Positions 15,346 to 24,827 are shown, counted from the first letter of the stretch. The stretch is 64,000 nucleotides of DNA from Muricauda sp. SCSIO 64092 (GCF_023016285.1 NZ_CP095413.1:4912501-4976500), one strand, 5' to 3'. The notes: generated from the sequence alone by a model not told the origin. Program-made: numbers and translations.

Positions 15346-17037
15346 ATGTCTGACGATAAAAAGGTCATTTTTTCCATGGCAGGGGTCACCAAGACCTTTA
15401 AAAATGCCAATACACCAGTACTGAAGAATATTTATTTGAGCTTTTTTTACGGAGCAAAGATTGGTATTCTTGGTTTAAACGGCTCAGGGAAGTCCACCTT
15501 GCTCAAAATAATTGCGGGGGTGGATAAAAATTATCAAGGTGATGTGGTTTTTTCACCGGGGTATTCTGTTGGTTATTTGGAGCAGGAACCACAGTTGGAT
15601 GCGGATAAGACGGTCCTTGAGATTGTGAAGGAAGGGGTGGCCGAAACCGTTGCGACTTTGGATGAGTACCATAAGATCAATGATATGTTCGCCCTACCTG
15701 AAGTATATGAGGATGCGGATAAGATGCAAAAGTTAATGGACAGACAAGCGGTGCTGCAAGATAAAATTGATGCCAGTAATGCCTGGGAACTGGACACGAA
15801 ATTAGAAATAGCAATGGACGCCCTGAGGACCCCGGAAGCAGATAAGAAGATTGAAGTGCTTTCCGGCGGTGAACGAAGGAGGGTGGCCCTATGCCGATTA
15901 TTATTACAAGAACCGGATGTCCTACTTTTGGATGAGCCTACCAACCATTTGGATGCGGAATCGGTCCATTGGTTGGAACATCATTTGGCCCAATACAAAG
16001 GAACGGTGATTGCAGTGACCCACGACAGGTATTTCCTGGACAATGTTGCGGGGTGGATACTGGAACTGGACCGGGGGGAAGGCATTCCCTGGAAAGGCAA
16101 TTATTCGGGTTGGCTGGATCAAAAAGCCAAGCGATTGGCCCAAGAAAGCAAACAGGCCTCCAAACGTCAAAAAACCCTGGAACGGGAATTGGAATGGGTA
16201 CGTCAAGGAGCAAAAGGGCGGCAGGCAAAGCAAAAGGCACGTTTAAAGAACTATGATAAGTTGGCCAGCCAGGACCAAAAGCAATTGGAAGACAAACTGG
16301 AAATATATATTCCCAACGGCCCCAGGTTAGGGACCAATGTCATAGAGGCCAAAGGCGTGAGCAAGGCCTATGGGGATAAACTCCTCTATGAGGATCTTAG
16401 TTTTAATCTTCCACAAGCAGGTATCGTGGGTATTATTGGTCCCAATGGTGCTGGTAAGACCACTATTTTTAGGATGATCATGAACGAAGAATCACCTGAT
16501 AAAGGGGAGTTCGTTGTGGGTGACACGGCCAAATTGGCTTACGTGGACCAATCCCATTCAAATATTGACCCGGAAAAATCCATTTGGGAAAACTTCAGCG
16601 ATGGACAGGAATTGGTGATGATGGGAGGGAAGCAGGTGAACTCCAGGGCATACTTAAGTCGGTTTAATTTTTCCGGAAGTGAACAAAACAAAAAGGTAAA
16701 CATGCTTTCCGGTGGGGAGCGGAACCGATTGCACTTGGCCATGACGCTAAAAGAGGAAGGCAACGTTTTGTTGTTGGATGAACCTACCAATGATTTGGAT
16801 GTCAATACCCTACGGGCTCTGGAAGAAGGCTTGGAAAATTTTGCGGGATGCGCTGTTATTATTTCACACGACAGATGGTTTTTGGACCGGATCTGCACCC
16901 ATATCCTGGCCTTTGAAGGAGATTCCCAGGTCTATTTCTTTGAGGGGTCTTTCTCCGATTATGAGGAAAACAAAAAGAAGCGTTTGGGAGCTGATATCAT
17001 GCCGAAACGTATTAAGTACAAAAAGCTGGTAAGGTGA
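15346..17037 (+). CDS. ettA: Energy-dependent translational throttle ABC-F protein
   Basis: Cytoplasmic ABC-F ATPase that binds the ribosomal E site and tunes the first elongation steps according to the ATP/ADP ratio. Two ATPase domains: Walker A GLNGSGKST and GPNGAGKTT, signatures LSGGERRRVAL and LSGGERNRLHL, Walker B LLLDEPTNHLD and LLLDEPTNDLD. Between them is the P-site tRNA interaction motif region rich in Lys/Arg/Gln (KRLAQESKQASKRQKTL). At 563 aa it matches EttA length and has the EttA-type N-terminus (VIFSMAGVTKTF). The start codon lies 4 bp after a 7-bp repeat array, which replaces the usual leader. Confidence 0.95.
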   Translation: MSDDKKVIFSMAGVTKTFKNANTPVLKNIYLSFFYGAKIGILGLNGSGKSTLLKIIAGVDKNYQGDVVFSPGYSVGYLEQEPQLDADKTVLEIVKEGVAETVATLDEYHKINDMFALPEVYEDADKMQKLMDRQAVLQDKIDASNAWELDTKLEIAMDALRTPEADKKIEVLSGGERRRVALCRLLLQEPDVLLLDEPTNHLDAESVHWLEHHLAQYKGTVIAVTHDRYFLDNVAGWILELDRGEGIPWKGNYSGWLDQKAKRLAQESKQASKRQKTLERELEWVRQGAKGRQAKQKARLKNYDKLASQDQKQLEDKLEIYIPNGPRLGTNVIEAKGVSKAYGDKLLYEDLSFNLPQAGIVGIIGPNGAGKTTIFRMIMNEESPDKGEFVVGDTAKLAYVDQSHSNIDPEKSIWENFSDGQELVMMGGKQVNSRAYLSRFNFSGSEQNKKVNMLSGGERNRLHLAMTLKEEGNVLLLDEPTNDLDVNTLRALEEGLENFAGCAVIISHDRWFLDRICTHILAFEGDSQVYFFEGSFSDYEENKKKRLGADIMPKRIKYKKLVR

Positions 17038-17038
17038 T

Positions 17039-17815
17039 TTAAGGCTTGTACCAATTCAATAGAATTACCCCTATATCGGTATTTCCTTCCTCAACTAGTG
17101 ATTTAAATCGTTCTACATCACTAAATCCGTCCGTACCCCGGTAATGATAGGGATATACTTCCTTGGGTTTAAACTCCAATACGGCATCTGCCGCACTTTC
17201 TACGGTCATGGTATACGGCAGATTCATACAAACAAAGGCTTTGTCTATATTTCTCAGTGCACGCATTTCGGGAACATCCTCAGTATCACCGGAAATATAA
17301 ATACGTTCTCCGTTCATTTCGAGTACATACCCATTCCCCCGTCCTTTTTTATGGTACTTAAGCGCCTCCTGCCTTACGTTATACATGGGGACGGCCTCCA
17401 CACATATTCCGTACCGTTCTTTTGTGTCGCCATTGTCCAATACATCCAATTGCGGGGTAAATTCATCAGGAATTCTTTCAGCTACCGCTAGGGGAACCAT
17501 GATTTTTGCCTTTTTGGTATTTAGTTGCTGAAGGGTCTCCAAGTTAAAGTGATCCCCATGGATATCGGTAATCAATATCAAATCGGCCTGTTTTTGTCCC
17601 TGAAAGGCACTTTTGCCACCCACGGGGTCGACATAAATGGTTATACCGTTCCATTCCATGACCATGGTAGCATGCTGAATAGGTCTGATATCCAAAGTGG
17701 AAACCGGAAATTCTTCGTTAGGCCCTTCAACTGAAATAGGTTCCTTTTTTCTGTTTCCACAGCCCACGATACTTAAACAAAACAGTGATATAAGGAGAAA
17801 ATATAAATTTTTCAT
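17039..17815 (-). CDS. Metallo-beta-lactamase-fold lipoprotein
   Basis: 258 aa with a lipoprotein signal peptide (LISLFCLSIVGCGNRK; Cys of the lipobox near residue 19), so anchored in a periplasm-facing membrane. The fold is UlaG/beta-lactamase_2-like: PIQHATMVMEWNGITIYVDPVGG, then the metal motif TDIHGDHF (HxGDH in place of HxHxDH), YISGDTED and the late His in YPYHYRGTDG. It is a putative hydrolase of unknown substrate. Convergent with ettA, with stops 1 bp apart. Confidence 0.85.
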   Translation of the reverse strand: MKNLYFLLISLFCLSIVGCGNRKKEPISVEGPNEEFPVSTLDIRPIQHATMVMEWNGITIYVDPVGGKSAFQGQKQADLILITDIHGDHFNLETLQQLNTKKAKIMVPLAVAERIPDEFTPQLDVLDNGDTKERYGICVEAVPMYNVRQEALKYHKKGRGNGYVLEMNGERIYISGDTEDVPEMRALRNIDKAFVCMNLPYTMTVESAADAVLEFKPKEVYPYHYRGTDGFSDVERFKSLVEEGNTDIGVILLNWYKP

Positions 17816-17967
17816 AAAAAAAATAGTTGTATAAAGCTAAGTAAACATGGGCATTCACAAACATCTTTAACATTTTGTCCCATTAAAAACGTCTAAACAT
17901 AATCCATTGACGTATATAAACCAGACACTAACAAATTTTCATTTGTAGAAAGCAAAAAATCGAGATT

Positions 17968-18855
17968 ATGACAGAAACAAAAAGTAACAACAGTTTGAAG
18001 GTAATAGCGGGATTGCTAGGTGTTGTCCTTTTGGGAACAATTATCTACACTGTTAGTCTTTACCAAGATAAGAAGAAGACTACTACCGCTTTGAAACAAG
18101 AAAAAGACTTGGTTGTTGAGGATTTAAATAGCTTGAAATCCGAATATGACAAAGCTATTTTGGAGAGTAATGCCACCAATGAAGAATTGGTTGCTGCCCG
18201 TGATCGAATTGCAAAATACATTGATTCCGTTCAGACCATGAAAGCTGACATTGCTTCCCTTTCCAGATATAGAAGGCAAGTAAGTCAACTAAAAGCGGAA
18301 CGCGAAGAGTTGCTAAAGCAAGTGGATTCCTTGACCACTTCAAATACCTTATTGGCAATGCAACGTGATAGCACGTTTGTTGAGTTGGAAAAGCAAACGG
18401 TTTTCAATGACTCCCTAGTAGTTCAGAATACGCAGTTGGCAGATGCTGTTGAAAGAGGTTCTGCGCTTAATCTTTCCGATTTTAAAATTGACGCTGTCAA
18501 AGAAAGAAGCAGTGGTAGATTGGTTTCAACACAAAGGGCCAAGGCTACCGACAAGTTTAAGGTATGCTTTACTGTGGCGGACAACGCTATTGCACAGGCT
18601 GGTGATAGGGAGTTCTTTATTGAGGTTCTTGACCCCCAAGGCAATGTTGTAGGTGATGGAATGACCGCCAGTACCGAGGAAGGTGCTTCCGTGAGCTACA
18701 CCAAGGGAACCAGTTTTTACTATGAGAATAATTCATTGGACGTATGTGACTACATCAATAAACCGGCAAGTGAGTTCCAAAAAGGAAATTACATGGTGAA
18801 TGTTTATGATGATGGATTAAAGCTTTTGGGAACTTCCAAGTTCACCCTTAAATAA
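17968..18855 (+). CDS. Membrane-anchored coiled-coil protein, unknown function
   Basis: 295 aa. One N-terminal membrane helix (VIAGLLGVVLLGTIIYTVSLY) is followed by a long coiled coil (about residues 35-150, heptads rich in Leu/Glu/Lys) and a globular beta-rich C-terminal domain (about 165-295; KFKVCFTVADNAIAQAGDREF, GKSKFTLK-like end). Homologues are often labelled ParA-like because of the coiled coil, but there is no Walker motif here. Monocistronic, with its own terminator at 18878-18913. It may be an envelope-spanning structural protein (inference). Confidence 0.8.
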   Translation: MTETKSNNSLKVIAGLLGVVLLGTIIYTVSLYQDKKKTTTALKQEKDLVVEDLNSLKSEYDKAILESNATNEELVAARDRIAKYIDSVQTMKADIASLSRYRRQVSQLKAEREELLKQVDSLTTSNTLLAMQRDSTFVELEKQTVFNDSLVVQNTQLADAVERGSALNLSDFKIDAVKERSSGRLVSTQRAKATDKFKVCFTVADNAIAQAGDREFFIEVLDPQGNVVGDGMTASTEEGASVSYTKGTSFYYENNSLDVCDYINKPASEFQKGNYMVNVYDDGLKLLGTSKFTLK

Positions 18856-18877
18856 CACAACACTATCCACTATATGT

Positions 18878-18913
18878 AAAAAGGGCATCCAGATAGAATG
18901 GATGCCCTTTTTT
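18878..18913. terminator. Bidirectional terminator between coiled-coil gene and fumC
   Basis: AAAGGGCATCC pairs with GGATGCCCTTT around a 9-nt loop. A runs on the left and T runs on the right allow use from both sides by the convergent genes. Confidence 0.85.
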
Positions 18914-18931
18914 ATTTCCTGTGTATGCAAC

Positions 18932-20329
18932 TCATTTTAAGCTGCCTACCATATCTTCGGGTTTTACCCATTCGTCATATTCTTCCGGGGTAACGTACCC
19001 CAGGTTTACGGCTTCTTCCCTTAGGGTAGTACCGTTCTTGTGGGCAGTATTGGCAATTTCTGCCGCTTTGTAATATCCTATTTTAGTGTTCAGTGCCGTG
19101 ACCAACATCAAGGAATCGTTCAATAGTTTGGTGATGGTCTTATGATTGGGTTCAATTCCCACGGCACAGTTCACATCAAAGCTCACGCAAGCATCGCCGA
19201 TCAACTGGGCCGATTGGAGGATATTCGCGGCCATGACCGGTTTAAAAACGTTCAACTCGTAATGCCCTTGTGTTCCTCCAACGGCAATGGCCACATCATT
19301 GCCCATTACTTGGACGCATACCATGGTCATGGCTTCACATTGGGTGGGATTTACCTTTCCGGGCATAATGGAACTGCCAGGTTCATTGGCTGGGATGATG
19401 ATTTCCCCAATCCCGGAGCGTGGACCGGAAGCCATCATTCGGATATCATTGGCTATTTTATTTAAGGAGACGGCCAATTGCTTCAATGCACCGTGGCTTT
19501 CCACAATCGCATCATGGGCGGCCAAAGCCTCAAACTTATTCTCAGCGGTAACAAAGGGCATTCCAGTGAAATCGGCAATATATTTGGCTACCAGGACATC
19601 ATATCCTTTGGGCGTATTCAAACCTGTACCCACTGCGGTTCCCCCCAACGCCAATTCTGCCAAATGCGGCAACGTGTTTTTCAGCGCCTTAAGGCCATGG
19701 TCCAATTGTGAAACATAACCTGAAAACTCTTGTCCCAGAGTTAGGGGAGTGGCATCCATTAAATGGGTCCTACCAATCTTTACAACTTCCTTGAATTCCT
19801 CGGATTTCTTTTTTAAGGTATTTTGGAGTTGCAACACACCGGGGATGGCGACCTCCACTATTTTCTTGTAAGCTGCAATATGCATTCCTGTAGGGAAGGT
19901 ATCGTTGGAGGATTGTGATTTGTTCACATCATCATTGGGTTGAATGGTCTTCTCACCCTCTCCAATGGTTTTTCCGGCCAGTTCGTGGGCCCTATTGGCA
20001 ATTACCTCATTGACATTCATATTACTTTGGGTCCCTGAACCCGTCTGCCAAATGACCAATGGAAATTGGCTGTCATGCTTACCCTCTAAAATCTCATCAC
20101 AAACCGTGGCGATCAAGTCCCTTTTTTCCTTTGCAAGTACGCCCAGTTCATGATTGGCGTATGCAGCGGCCTTTTTTAGGTAGGCAAAACCATACACCAC
20201 TTCCAAAGGCATGGAAGCCGTAGGCCCAATTTTAAAATTGTTTCGGGAGCGTTCCGTTTGCGCACCCCAATACTTATCGGCAGGCACCCTTACCTCGCCC
20301 ATAGTGTCTTTTTCAATCCTAAATTCCAT
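18932..20329 (-). CDS. fumC: Class II fumarate hydratase
   Basis: Citric-acid-cycle enzyme converting fumarate to malate; cytoplasmic tetramer without Fe-S. The family signature [15 protein letters not shown] is present, as are the active-site regions [22 protein letters not shown] and [20 protein letters not shown]. 465 aa, the usual length. An upstream in-frame ATG at 20362 would add 11 residues, but the promoter -7 box at 20349-20356 lies downstream of that codon, so the start at 20329 ([13 protein letters not shown]) is preferred. It shares a bidirectional terminator with the convergent coiled-coil gene. Confidence 0.95.
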   Translation of the reverse strand: MEFRIEKDTMGEVRVPADKYWGAQTERSRNNFKIGPTASMPLEVVYGFAYLKKAAAYANHELGVLAKEKRDLIATVCDEILEGKHDSQFPLVIWQTGSGTQSNMNVNEVIANRAHELAGKTIGEGEKTIQPNDDVNKSQSSNDTFPTGMHIAAYKKIVEVAIPGVLQLQNTLKKKSEEFKEVVKIGRTHLMDATPLTLGQEFSGYVSQLDHGLKALKNTLPHLAELALGGTAVGTGLNTPKGYDVLVAKYIADFTGMPFVTAENKFEALAAHDAIVESHGALKQLAVSLNKIANDIRMMASGPRSGIGEIIIPANEPGSSIMPGKVNPTQCEAMTMVCVQVMGNDVAIAVGGTQGHYELNVFKPVMAANILQSAQLIGDACVSFDVNCAVGIEPNHKTITKLLNDSLMLVTALNTKIGYYKAAEIANTAHKNGTTLREEAVNLGYVTPEEYDEWVKPEDMVGSLK

Positions 20330-20348
20330 TGTGAAAAATTTTACCGTA

Positions 20349-20356
20349 CAAAGGTA
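20349..20356 (-). promoter_or_regulatory. -7 box of fumC
   Basis: On the minus strand the bases read TACCTTTG, a perfect TAnnTTTG, 19 bp upstream of the chosen fumC start. No TTG was found at the usual distance further upstream. Confidence 0.6.
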
Positions 20357-20416
20357 ATCCATGAAAAAGGTATTTGTTCCTGATAAATGTTTGGAATTAT
20401 ATTTTTTTTATTGTCC

Positions 20417-20448
20417 TTGCAATTTTGAATTATTTCAAAGTATCTTTG
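20417..20448 (+). promoter_or_regulatory. Promoter of the 57-aa membrane protein
   Basis: TTG (20417-20419), 21 bp, then TATCTTTG (20441-20448). The ATG follows 18 bp downstream. Confidence 0.6.
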
Positions 20449-20466
20449 TAGCATAAATAAGAACTC

Positions 20467-20640
20467 ATGGTAGAATTTGACCAATATCTCGGATTTTTAG
20501 CCTTTTTGACCATCTTGACCATAGGTTTTTGGCTAATGATTTTCTTATTGACCTTTGTAGTGCCCTATTGGTTAACGGGCAACCTCATGGAAATGTGGAA
20601 AGAAAGACGCGAGGCCAAAAAGGCCGAGCTTGAAGAATAA
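20467..20640 (+). CDS. Small single-helix membrane protein (57 aa)
   Basis: Short gene with its own promoter and terminator. The product has a long hydrophobic segment (FLAFLTILTIGFWLMIFLLTFVVPYWL) and a charged C-terminal tail (MEMWKERREAKKAELEE), so it is a single- or tightly double-spanning membrane protein with a cytoplasmic amphipathic tail. I do not recognise a family. It is divergent from fumC and convergent with the TonB receptor gene. A real gene is likely because a consensus promoter, an ATG, good codon use and a terminator are all correctly placed. Confidence 0.7.
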   Translation: MVEFDQYLGFLAFLTILTIGFWLMIFLLTFVVPYWLTGNLMEMWKERREAKKAELEE

Positions 20641-20670
20641 AAAAAGGAGCCATTCGGCTCCTTTTTCTTT
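20641..20670. terminator. Bidirectional terminator
   Basis: AAAAAGGAGCC pairs with GGCTCCTTTTT around a tetraloop-like ATTC. It starts right after the small-protein stop and reaches the stop of the convergent TonB receptor gene. Confidence 0.85.
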
Positions 20671-23104
20671 ATGGGGTTCCAAACTCTTCATCATCACCTT
20701 CATAATCCCTTTGCCTATCCCCACCCCGTTTTTTCTTTTGATTAAAACGATAGGTAAATGCCAGATTGTAACTGCGTACCCTCCATTGAAACTCACTATC
20801 GTTGTTGAATAAAGGGGTTACCGTTTCACTGATTCTTCGCCTGCTATTGAACACGTCACTTACATTGACGGCCAAGGAGGCCCGTTCCTTGAGAAAATCC
20901 TTGCTAAAGGCCAAGTCCAGGGAAAAAATGCCCTGGTTCCTGGTCTGGGCGTTTTCCGTGGGACCACGATAAAAGATTCGGGTTTGCCAATCGATGCCGG
21001 AGGGAAGGGTAATTTTATTGTTTAGGCGTATGAACCAACTTAAGTTTTCGGCATCAAAATTTTGATCGTTAAAGTCCCCTCTGGTGATAAAATTAAACAA
21101 GTTGATATTGGTATTCAGGTTCCATTTTCGGGTAGGTCGGTAGGTAGCGGTAAAATCCAGTCCATATCGGTCGTTTCGGGCCAAGTTTACAGGAGTTCGC
21201 CTTAAAATACTGAGCTGTTCCCCGTCAAAGAAAGTATCCTCCCCGGTGTCCTCCACGATAAAAGTGATGACATTGGTGGAACGTTGGAAATAGATCGATC
21301 CGTTCAACGTCAACTTTTCCCATCGTTTAAGATATCCCAACTCAATTTGGTTGGAAAAGCTCGGGGTCAGATTCGGATTTCCCTGAAAAAGGTTGGTAGG
21401 GCTTGATCTAGACGGAAAAGGATTCAAGAACCTGGACCGGGGCCTGCGTATTCTACGATTGTATCCCAGTTGGAAACTCTCTTTTTCGGAGATTTCGTAA
21501 TTCAAATTCAAAGTAGGGAAAAGACCATCAAAATTGTTTCGGTTAAAATCACCCGTCTCTATTTGGTTGATGATTAGTCGCGTGGCCTCATATCGTAGTC
21601 CCGCTAGAAAGGAAAAATCCTTGAACTTGTTCCCGTATTGGGTATAGAACGCATTGATGGTTTCCTTAAAGTCGAGCACGTTACTGGGATCGGTTATTCC
21701 CAGGACATCCAGGGTAGGTTCAATGAATACCACATCATAATCCGTATTCAAACGGTTAAAATCCCCTCGGTAACCAACTTCAAATTGTCCGTTTTCACCC
21801 AGGGGCACCACATAGTCGGATTGCATAAAGACCCTTCTTTGGTTTTCCGCCGTTCGCACACTTTCGCTATCAAATCCATTTTGGATGATCAGGGATTCCT
21901 CAACTTCATCACTCTCTTCATATTGGAAGGCAAAGGTGAGGGTATGGTCCAATTCCCCATTGAACTGCTTATCAAAATTAAAGGCATATTGAAAAGTGTC
22001 ATCTTTCTCCGTTTCTGGGTCAAATCTGAAGCCCGAACGGGTATTTCCTGTGACATCGCTTTGGACAAAGTTGTTGGTGGTCTCGCTTTCATTGTCCGAA
22101 TCCCTCACAAAAATGGATTGCGTAATGGAGGCCGTTTTATTGATGTACCATTCCACGCCCAAGTTGGCATTCAATCCTCTTCTGATTCGATCAAAATCGC
22201 GTTCCTCGCGCAGGGTATTGGTGAGATTTCCCTCGGCATCAAAAAAGTCCGTATCATTTAGGGAATTTCCAGGGCGTGTCCTGTAATTATATCCCGTGTT
22301 GGTAAAAATATTGATGTTGCCCGTTCTATAGTTGAGATTGCCATTGATGCCCGCGGATTCCGGATATCCCCCGTTCACGGTAAGGGCACCGTTGAGGCCC
22401 TGTAGTTTACTTCTTCTAAGAATGATATTGATGATTCCCCCAGACCCCTCGGCATCGTAACGAGCGGACGGGGAGGTGATTACTTCCACCTTTTCTATGG
22501 ATTCTGCCGGTAACTGGCGTAAGGCCTCAGTACTGTTCAATCCGGTTATCGCAGAGGGTTTACCATTGATTAGGATGCGGACATCATCATTTCCACGTAA
22601 TTGTACATTGCCCTCCACATCAACGGATACGGATGGAACATTATCCAAGACGTCGCTGACCGTTCCCCCTTGAACCGTAAGGTCCTTACCCACATTGTAG
22701 ATTTTTTTATCCAATCGAAGCTCTACCGTAGTCTTTTCTGCCACCACTTCAACTTCTTCCAATAGGGAAACATCGGGAGATAAGTAAATTATTCCCAAAT
22801 CCGTATTGGAGCGAAGTTGTTGTTTTTTGGATACATAGGTAGTATAAGCAATGTATTCCACGGAAATGTTAAAGACACCTGGAGGCGTTTGCACCTCAAA
22901 TTTTCCCTCGGCGTCGGTAATACCTCCGGTTATTCTTTCCGGATTTCGAATACTTTGCACTATTAAAGTTGCGTATTCGAGGGGTTGCCCCGTATCCTTG
23001 TCGATAACTGTTCCTGTAATTTGTATGGGTTTAAAGTTTTGGGGTTTTTGGGCGAGTGCCAGTATGGGTATGATCCATACGAACACCAGGAACAGTTTCT
23101 TCAT
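20669..23104 (-). CDS. TonB-dependent outer-membrane receptor
   Basis: 811-aa outer-membrane protein. Signal peptide (LFLVFVWIIPILALA), CarboxypepD_reg-like domain (about 28-110: ITGTVIDKDTGQPLEYATLIV, GGITDAEGKFEV), plug (about 120-225: NVGKDLTVQGGTVSDVLDNVPSVSVD, NDDVRILINGKPS, IEKVEVITSPSARYDAEGSGGIINIIL), then a beta-barrel of the OMP_b-brl_3 type. The C-terminus carries a basic/acidic extension (QKKKRGGDRQRDYEGDDEE) beyond the last strand. Substrate unknown; no SusD partner is adjacent, which argues against a glycan locus. The gene follows a small exported protein gene by 1 bp and is cotranscribed with it. Confidence 0.92.
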   Translation of the reverse strand: MKKLFLVFVWIIPILALAQKPQNFKPIQITGTVIDKDTGQPLEYATLIVQSIRNPERITGGITDAEGKFEVQTPPGVFNISVEYIAYTTYVSKKQQLRSNTDLGIIYLSPDVSLLEEVEVVAEKTTVELRLDKKIYNVGKDLTVQGGTVSDVLDNVPSVSVDVEGNVQLRGNDDVRILINGKPSAITGLNSTEALRQLPAESIEKVEVITSPSARYDAEGSGGIINIILRRSKLQGLNGALTVNGGYPESAGINGNLNYRTGNINIFTNTGYNYRTRPGNSLNDTDFFDAEGNLTNTLREERDFDRIRRGLNANLGVEWYINKTASITQSIFVRDSDNESETTNNFVQSDVTGNTRSGFRFDPETEKDDTFQYAFNFDKQFNGELDHTLTFAFQYEESDEVEESLIIQNGFDSESVRTAENQRRVFMQSDYVVPLGENGQFEVGYRGDFNRLNTDYDVVFIEPTLDVLGITDPSNVLDFKETINAFYTQYGNKFKDFSFLAGLRYEATRLIINQIETGDFNRNNFDGLFPTLNLNYEISEKESFQLGYNRRIRRPRSRFLNPFPSRSSPTNLFQGNPNLTPSFSNQIELGYLKRWEKLTLNGSIYFQRSTNVITFIVEDTGEDTFFDGEQLSILRRTPVNLARNDRYGLDFTATYRPTRKWNLNTNINLFNFITRGDFNDQNFDAENLSWFIRLNNKITLPSGIDWQTRIFYRGPTENAQTRNQGIFSLDLAFSKDFLKERASLAVNVSDVFNSRRRISETVTPLFNNDSEFQWRVRSYNLAFTYRFNQKKKRGGDRQRDYEGDDEEFGTP

Positions 23105-23105
23105 A

Positions 23106-23561
23106 TCAGGATTTCGATTGCCGCTTCTTCTTTTTCTGTTTTCGCTTGGTTTTTGAAGGGTTCTCCCTCATATCCATATAGATTTGGAATTTTTCTTCCG
23201 GAAGGCCGGCTTTTAATTCCTCATCCTGTTCTTTTACGATCTTTCCATATTCCTCCATCATCTTTTTCTGTTCCAGATCCAGGATTTGGAGTTCCATTCT
23301 TTTTTGAACGCTTTTAACGAGCACGGACCTAACAATGGCTTGCTCAAAAGGATCAAGGTCCATAACCTCAATTAGCTTGGGCATTTCCTGATCCACACGT
23401 TGTTCTGCGGTCAGTTTTTCAGGTTCTGGTGGAGGTGTTTGCGTTTGCGGAATTGCGCTTCTTTGTCTTCCAAAACGGTTGTTGTTGATAAATTGCGAAT
23501 GGAGATCGGAACTTATTAGGAAGCAAGTGAGTACAAATAATGAAGTTGCAAGGGTTCTCAT
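23106..23561 (-). CDS. Small exported helical protein, cotranscribed with the TonB receptor
   Basis: About 151 aa from the preferred start MRTLATSLFV; an in-frame upstream ATG at 23585 would add eight residues. Signal peptide (LATSLFVLTCFLISSDLHSQ), a Pro-rich linker (QTQTPPPEPE), then a helical, charged region (LTAEQRVDQEMPKLIEVMDL and onward) and a very basic tail rich in Lys. The layout resembles small periplasmic metal- or stress-sensing helical proteins, but I cannot assign a family. It sits 1 bp upstream of the receptor gene, so a joint function at the envelope is plausible. Confidence 0.72.
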   Translation of the reverse strand: MRTLATSLFVLTCFLISSDLHSQFINNNRFGRQRSAIPQTQTPPPEPEKLTAEQRVDQEMPKLIEVMDLDPFEQAIVRSVLVKSVQKRMELQILDLEQKKMMEEYGKIVKEQDEELKAGLPEEKFQIYMDMRENPSKTKRKQKKKKRQSKS

Positions 23562-23640
23562 CGTTCTATTGGATTTTAAAACCAACCGAAGGTTTAAAGG
23601 GCCTTGGTTAATTTTTTGTTAAATGACTAATACAGCTAAA

Positions 23641-23648
23641 CAAATTTA
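23641..23648 (-). promoter_or_regulatory. -7 box of the exported protein-TonB receptor operon
   Basis: The minus strand reads TAAATTTG (TAnnTTTG) 79 bp upstream of the start at 23561. No clear -33 TTG. Confidence 0.4.
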
Positions 23649-23665
23649 GGGAGGATTTAGCGAAG

Positions 23666-24761
23666 TTACCCGTCCCTTTGCCCCATCATCATCAAGTAAG
23701 CCTTTAAAAAAGAGCCAATTTCCCCATTCATAACGGCATCGACATTGCCCGTTTCTTCGTTTGAGCGTACGTCTTTCACCAATTTGTAGGGATGCATTAC
23801 ATAATTTCGGATTTGTGAACCCCACTCAATCTTCATCTTGGATGCCTCAATTTCATCCCTGGCCTCTTGACGTTTTCTCAGTTCAATTTCATACAATTGG
23901 GATTTGAGCATACGTAGGGCAGTGGCCCTATTATCATGTTGGGAACGGGAATCCGAACAGGAAATTTGGATTCCTGTGGGTTTGTGCACCAATTGTACCT
24001 TGGTTTCCACCTTATTGACATTTTGCCCGCCAGCACCGCTACTTCGTGCCGTGGTAATTTCGATATCCGAAGGGTTAATGTCGATTTCTATGGAATCGTC
24101 AACTAAGGGGTAAACATAGACCGAAGCAAAACTGGTATGTCGTTTGGCGTTGCTATCAAATGGCGAAATCCGGACCAATCGGTGTACCCCGTTCTCGCCC
24201 TTTAACCAACCAAAGGCAAACTCTCCCTCAATTTCCAGGGTCACTGTTTTAATTCCGGCAACATCGCCTTCCTGATAGTTGAGTTCCTTAACCTTGTACC
24301 CATTTTTTTCGGCCCACATCATATACATGCGCATGAGCATGGAAGCCCAGTCACAACTTTCCGTTCCACCGGCTCCAGCCGTTATTTGTAGTACTGCGGT
24401 GAGTTCGTCACCCTCTTCGGAAAGCATATTTTTGAACTCGAGGTTCTCAATGATTTCTTTGGTGGCGTTGTATTTTTCCTGCACTTCCCCTTCGTCAACC
24501 TCGCCCAATTCATAAAACTCCATGAGCACTTCCAAATCACCTACCATGGTTTTGGCATTTTCAAAATCAGTGACCCATCTCTTTTTGGATTTTAAGGCCT
24601 GCATCTGCTTTTGGGCCTCCTGTGGATTGTCCCAAAACCCTGGCACCAGGGTTTTCTCCTCTTCATTCTCTATTTCAATTCGTTTGGCATCAATGTCAAA
24701 GATACCTCCTTAACGCACCCAGGCGTTCAATAAGATCCTTTTGCTGATCTGTGGTTACCAT
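23666..24761 (-). CDS. prfB: Peptide chain release factor 2, with programmed +1 frameshift
   Basis: Recognises UGA and UAA stop codons. The gene begins at 24761 with a 21-codon zero frame ([10 protein letters not shown]...LRRYL), hits an in-frame TGA at 24696-24698, and must shift +1 to continue with [14 protein letters not shown] into the main domain, giving 364 aa in all. Key motifs are the stop-codon reading tripeptide SPF in [16 protein letters not shown] and the peptidyl-release GGQ in [12 protein letters not shown]. The zero frame alone gives only a short peptide. An internal start at 24646 would lack the N-terminal helix. The frameshift gives RF2 control over its own level, as known in many bacteria. 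Confidence 0.95.
24695..24710 (-). promoter_or_regulatory. prfB +1 frameshift signal
   Basis: On the coding strand: an internal Shine-Dalgarno-like AGGAGG (24705-24710), a 3-base spacer TAT, the slippery CTT, then TGAC. This is the canonical RF2 recoding arrangement with the poorly terminating TGAC context. The AGGAGG is notable in a genome whose genes otherwise show weak Shine-Dalgarno sites. Confidence 0.93.
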
Positions 24762-24777
24762 TTAAAAATGTTTGGGG

Positions 24778-24807
24778 CAAAAATAGAAATTCACTATTGC
24801 TGGGCAA
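24778..24807 (-). promoter_or_regulatory. Promoter of prfB
   Basis: Minus strand: TTG (24805-24807), 19 bp, TATTTTTG (24778-24785). The start codon at 24761 is 16 bp downstream. Confidence 0.65.
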
Positions 24808-24827
24808 TCAAATTTCAATAAATTTAA

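Noticed and set aside
21638..22261. 207-codon plus-strand frame
   Set aside because: Antisense within the barrel region of the TonB receptor. No motif or start signal.
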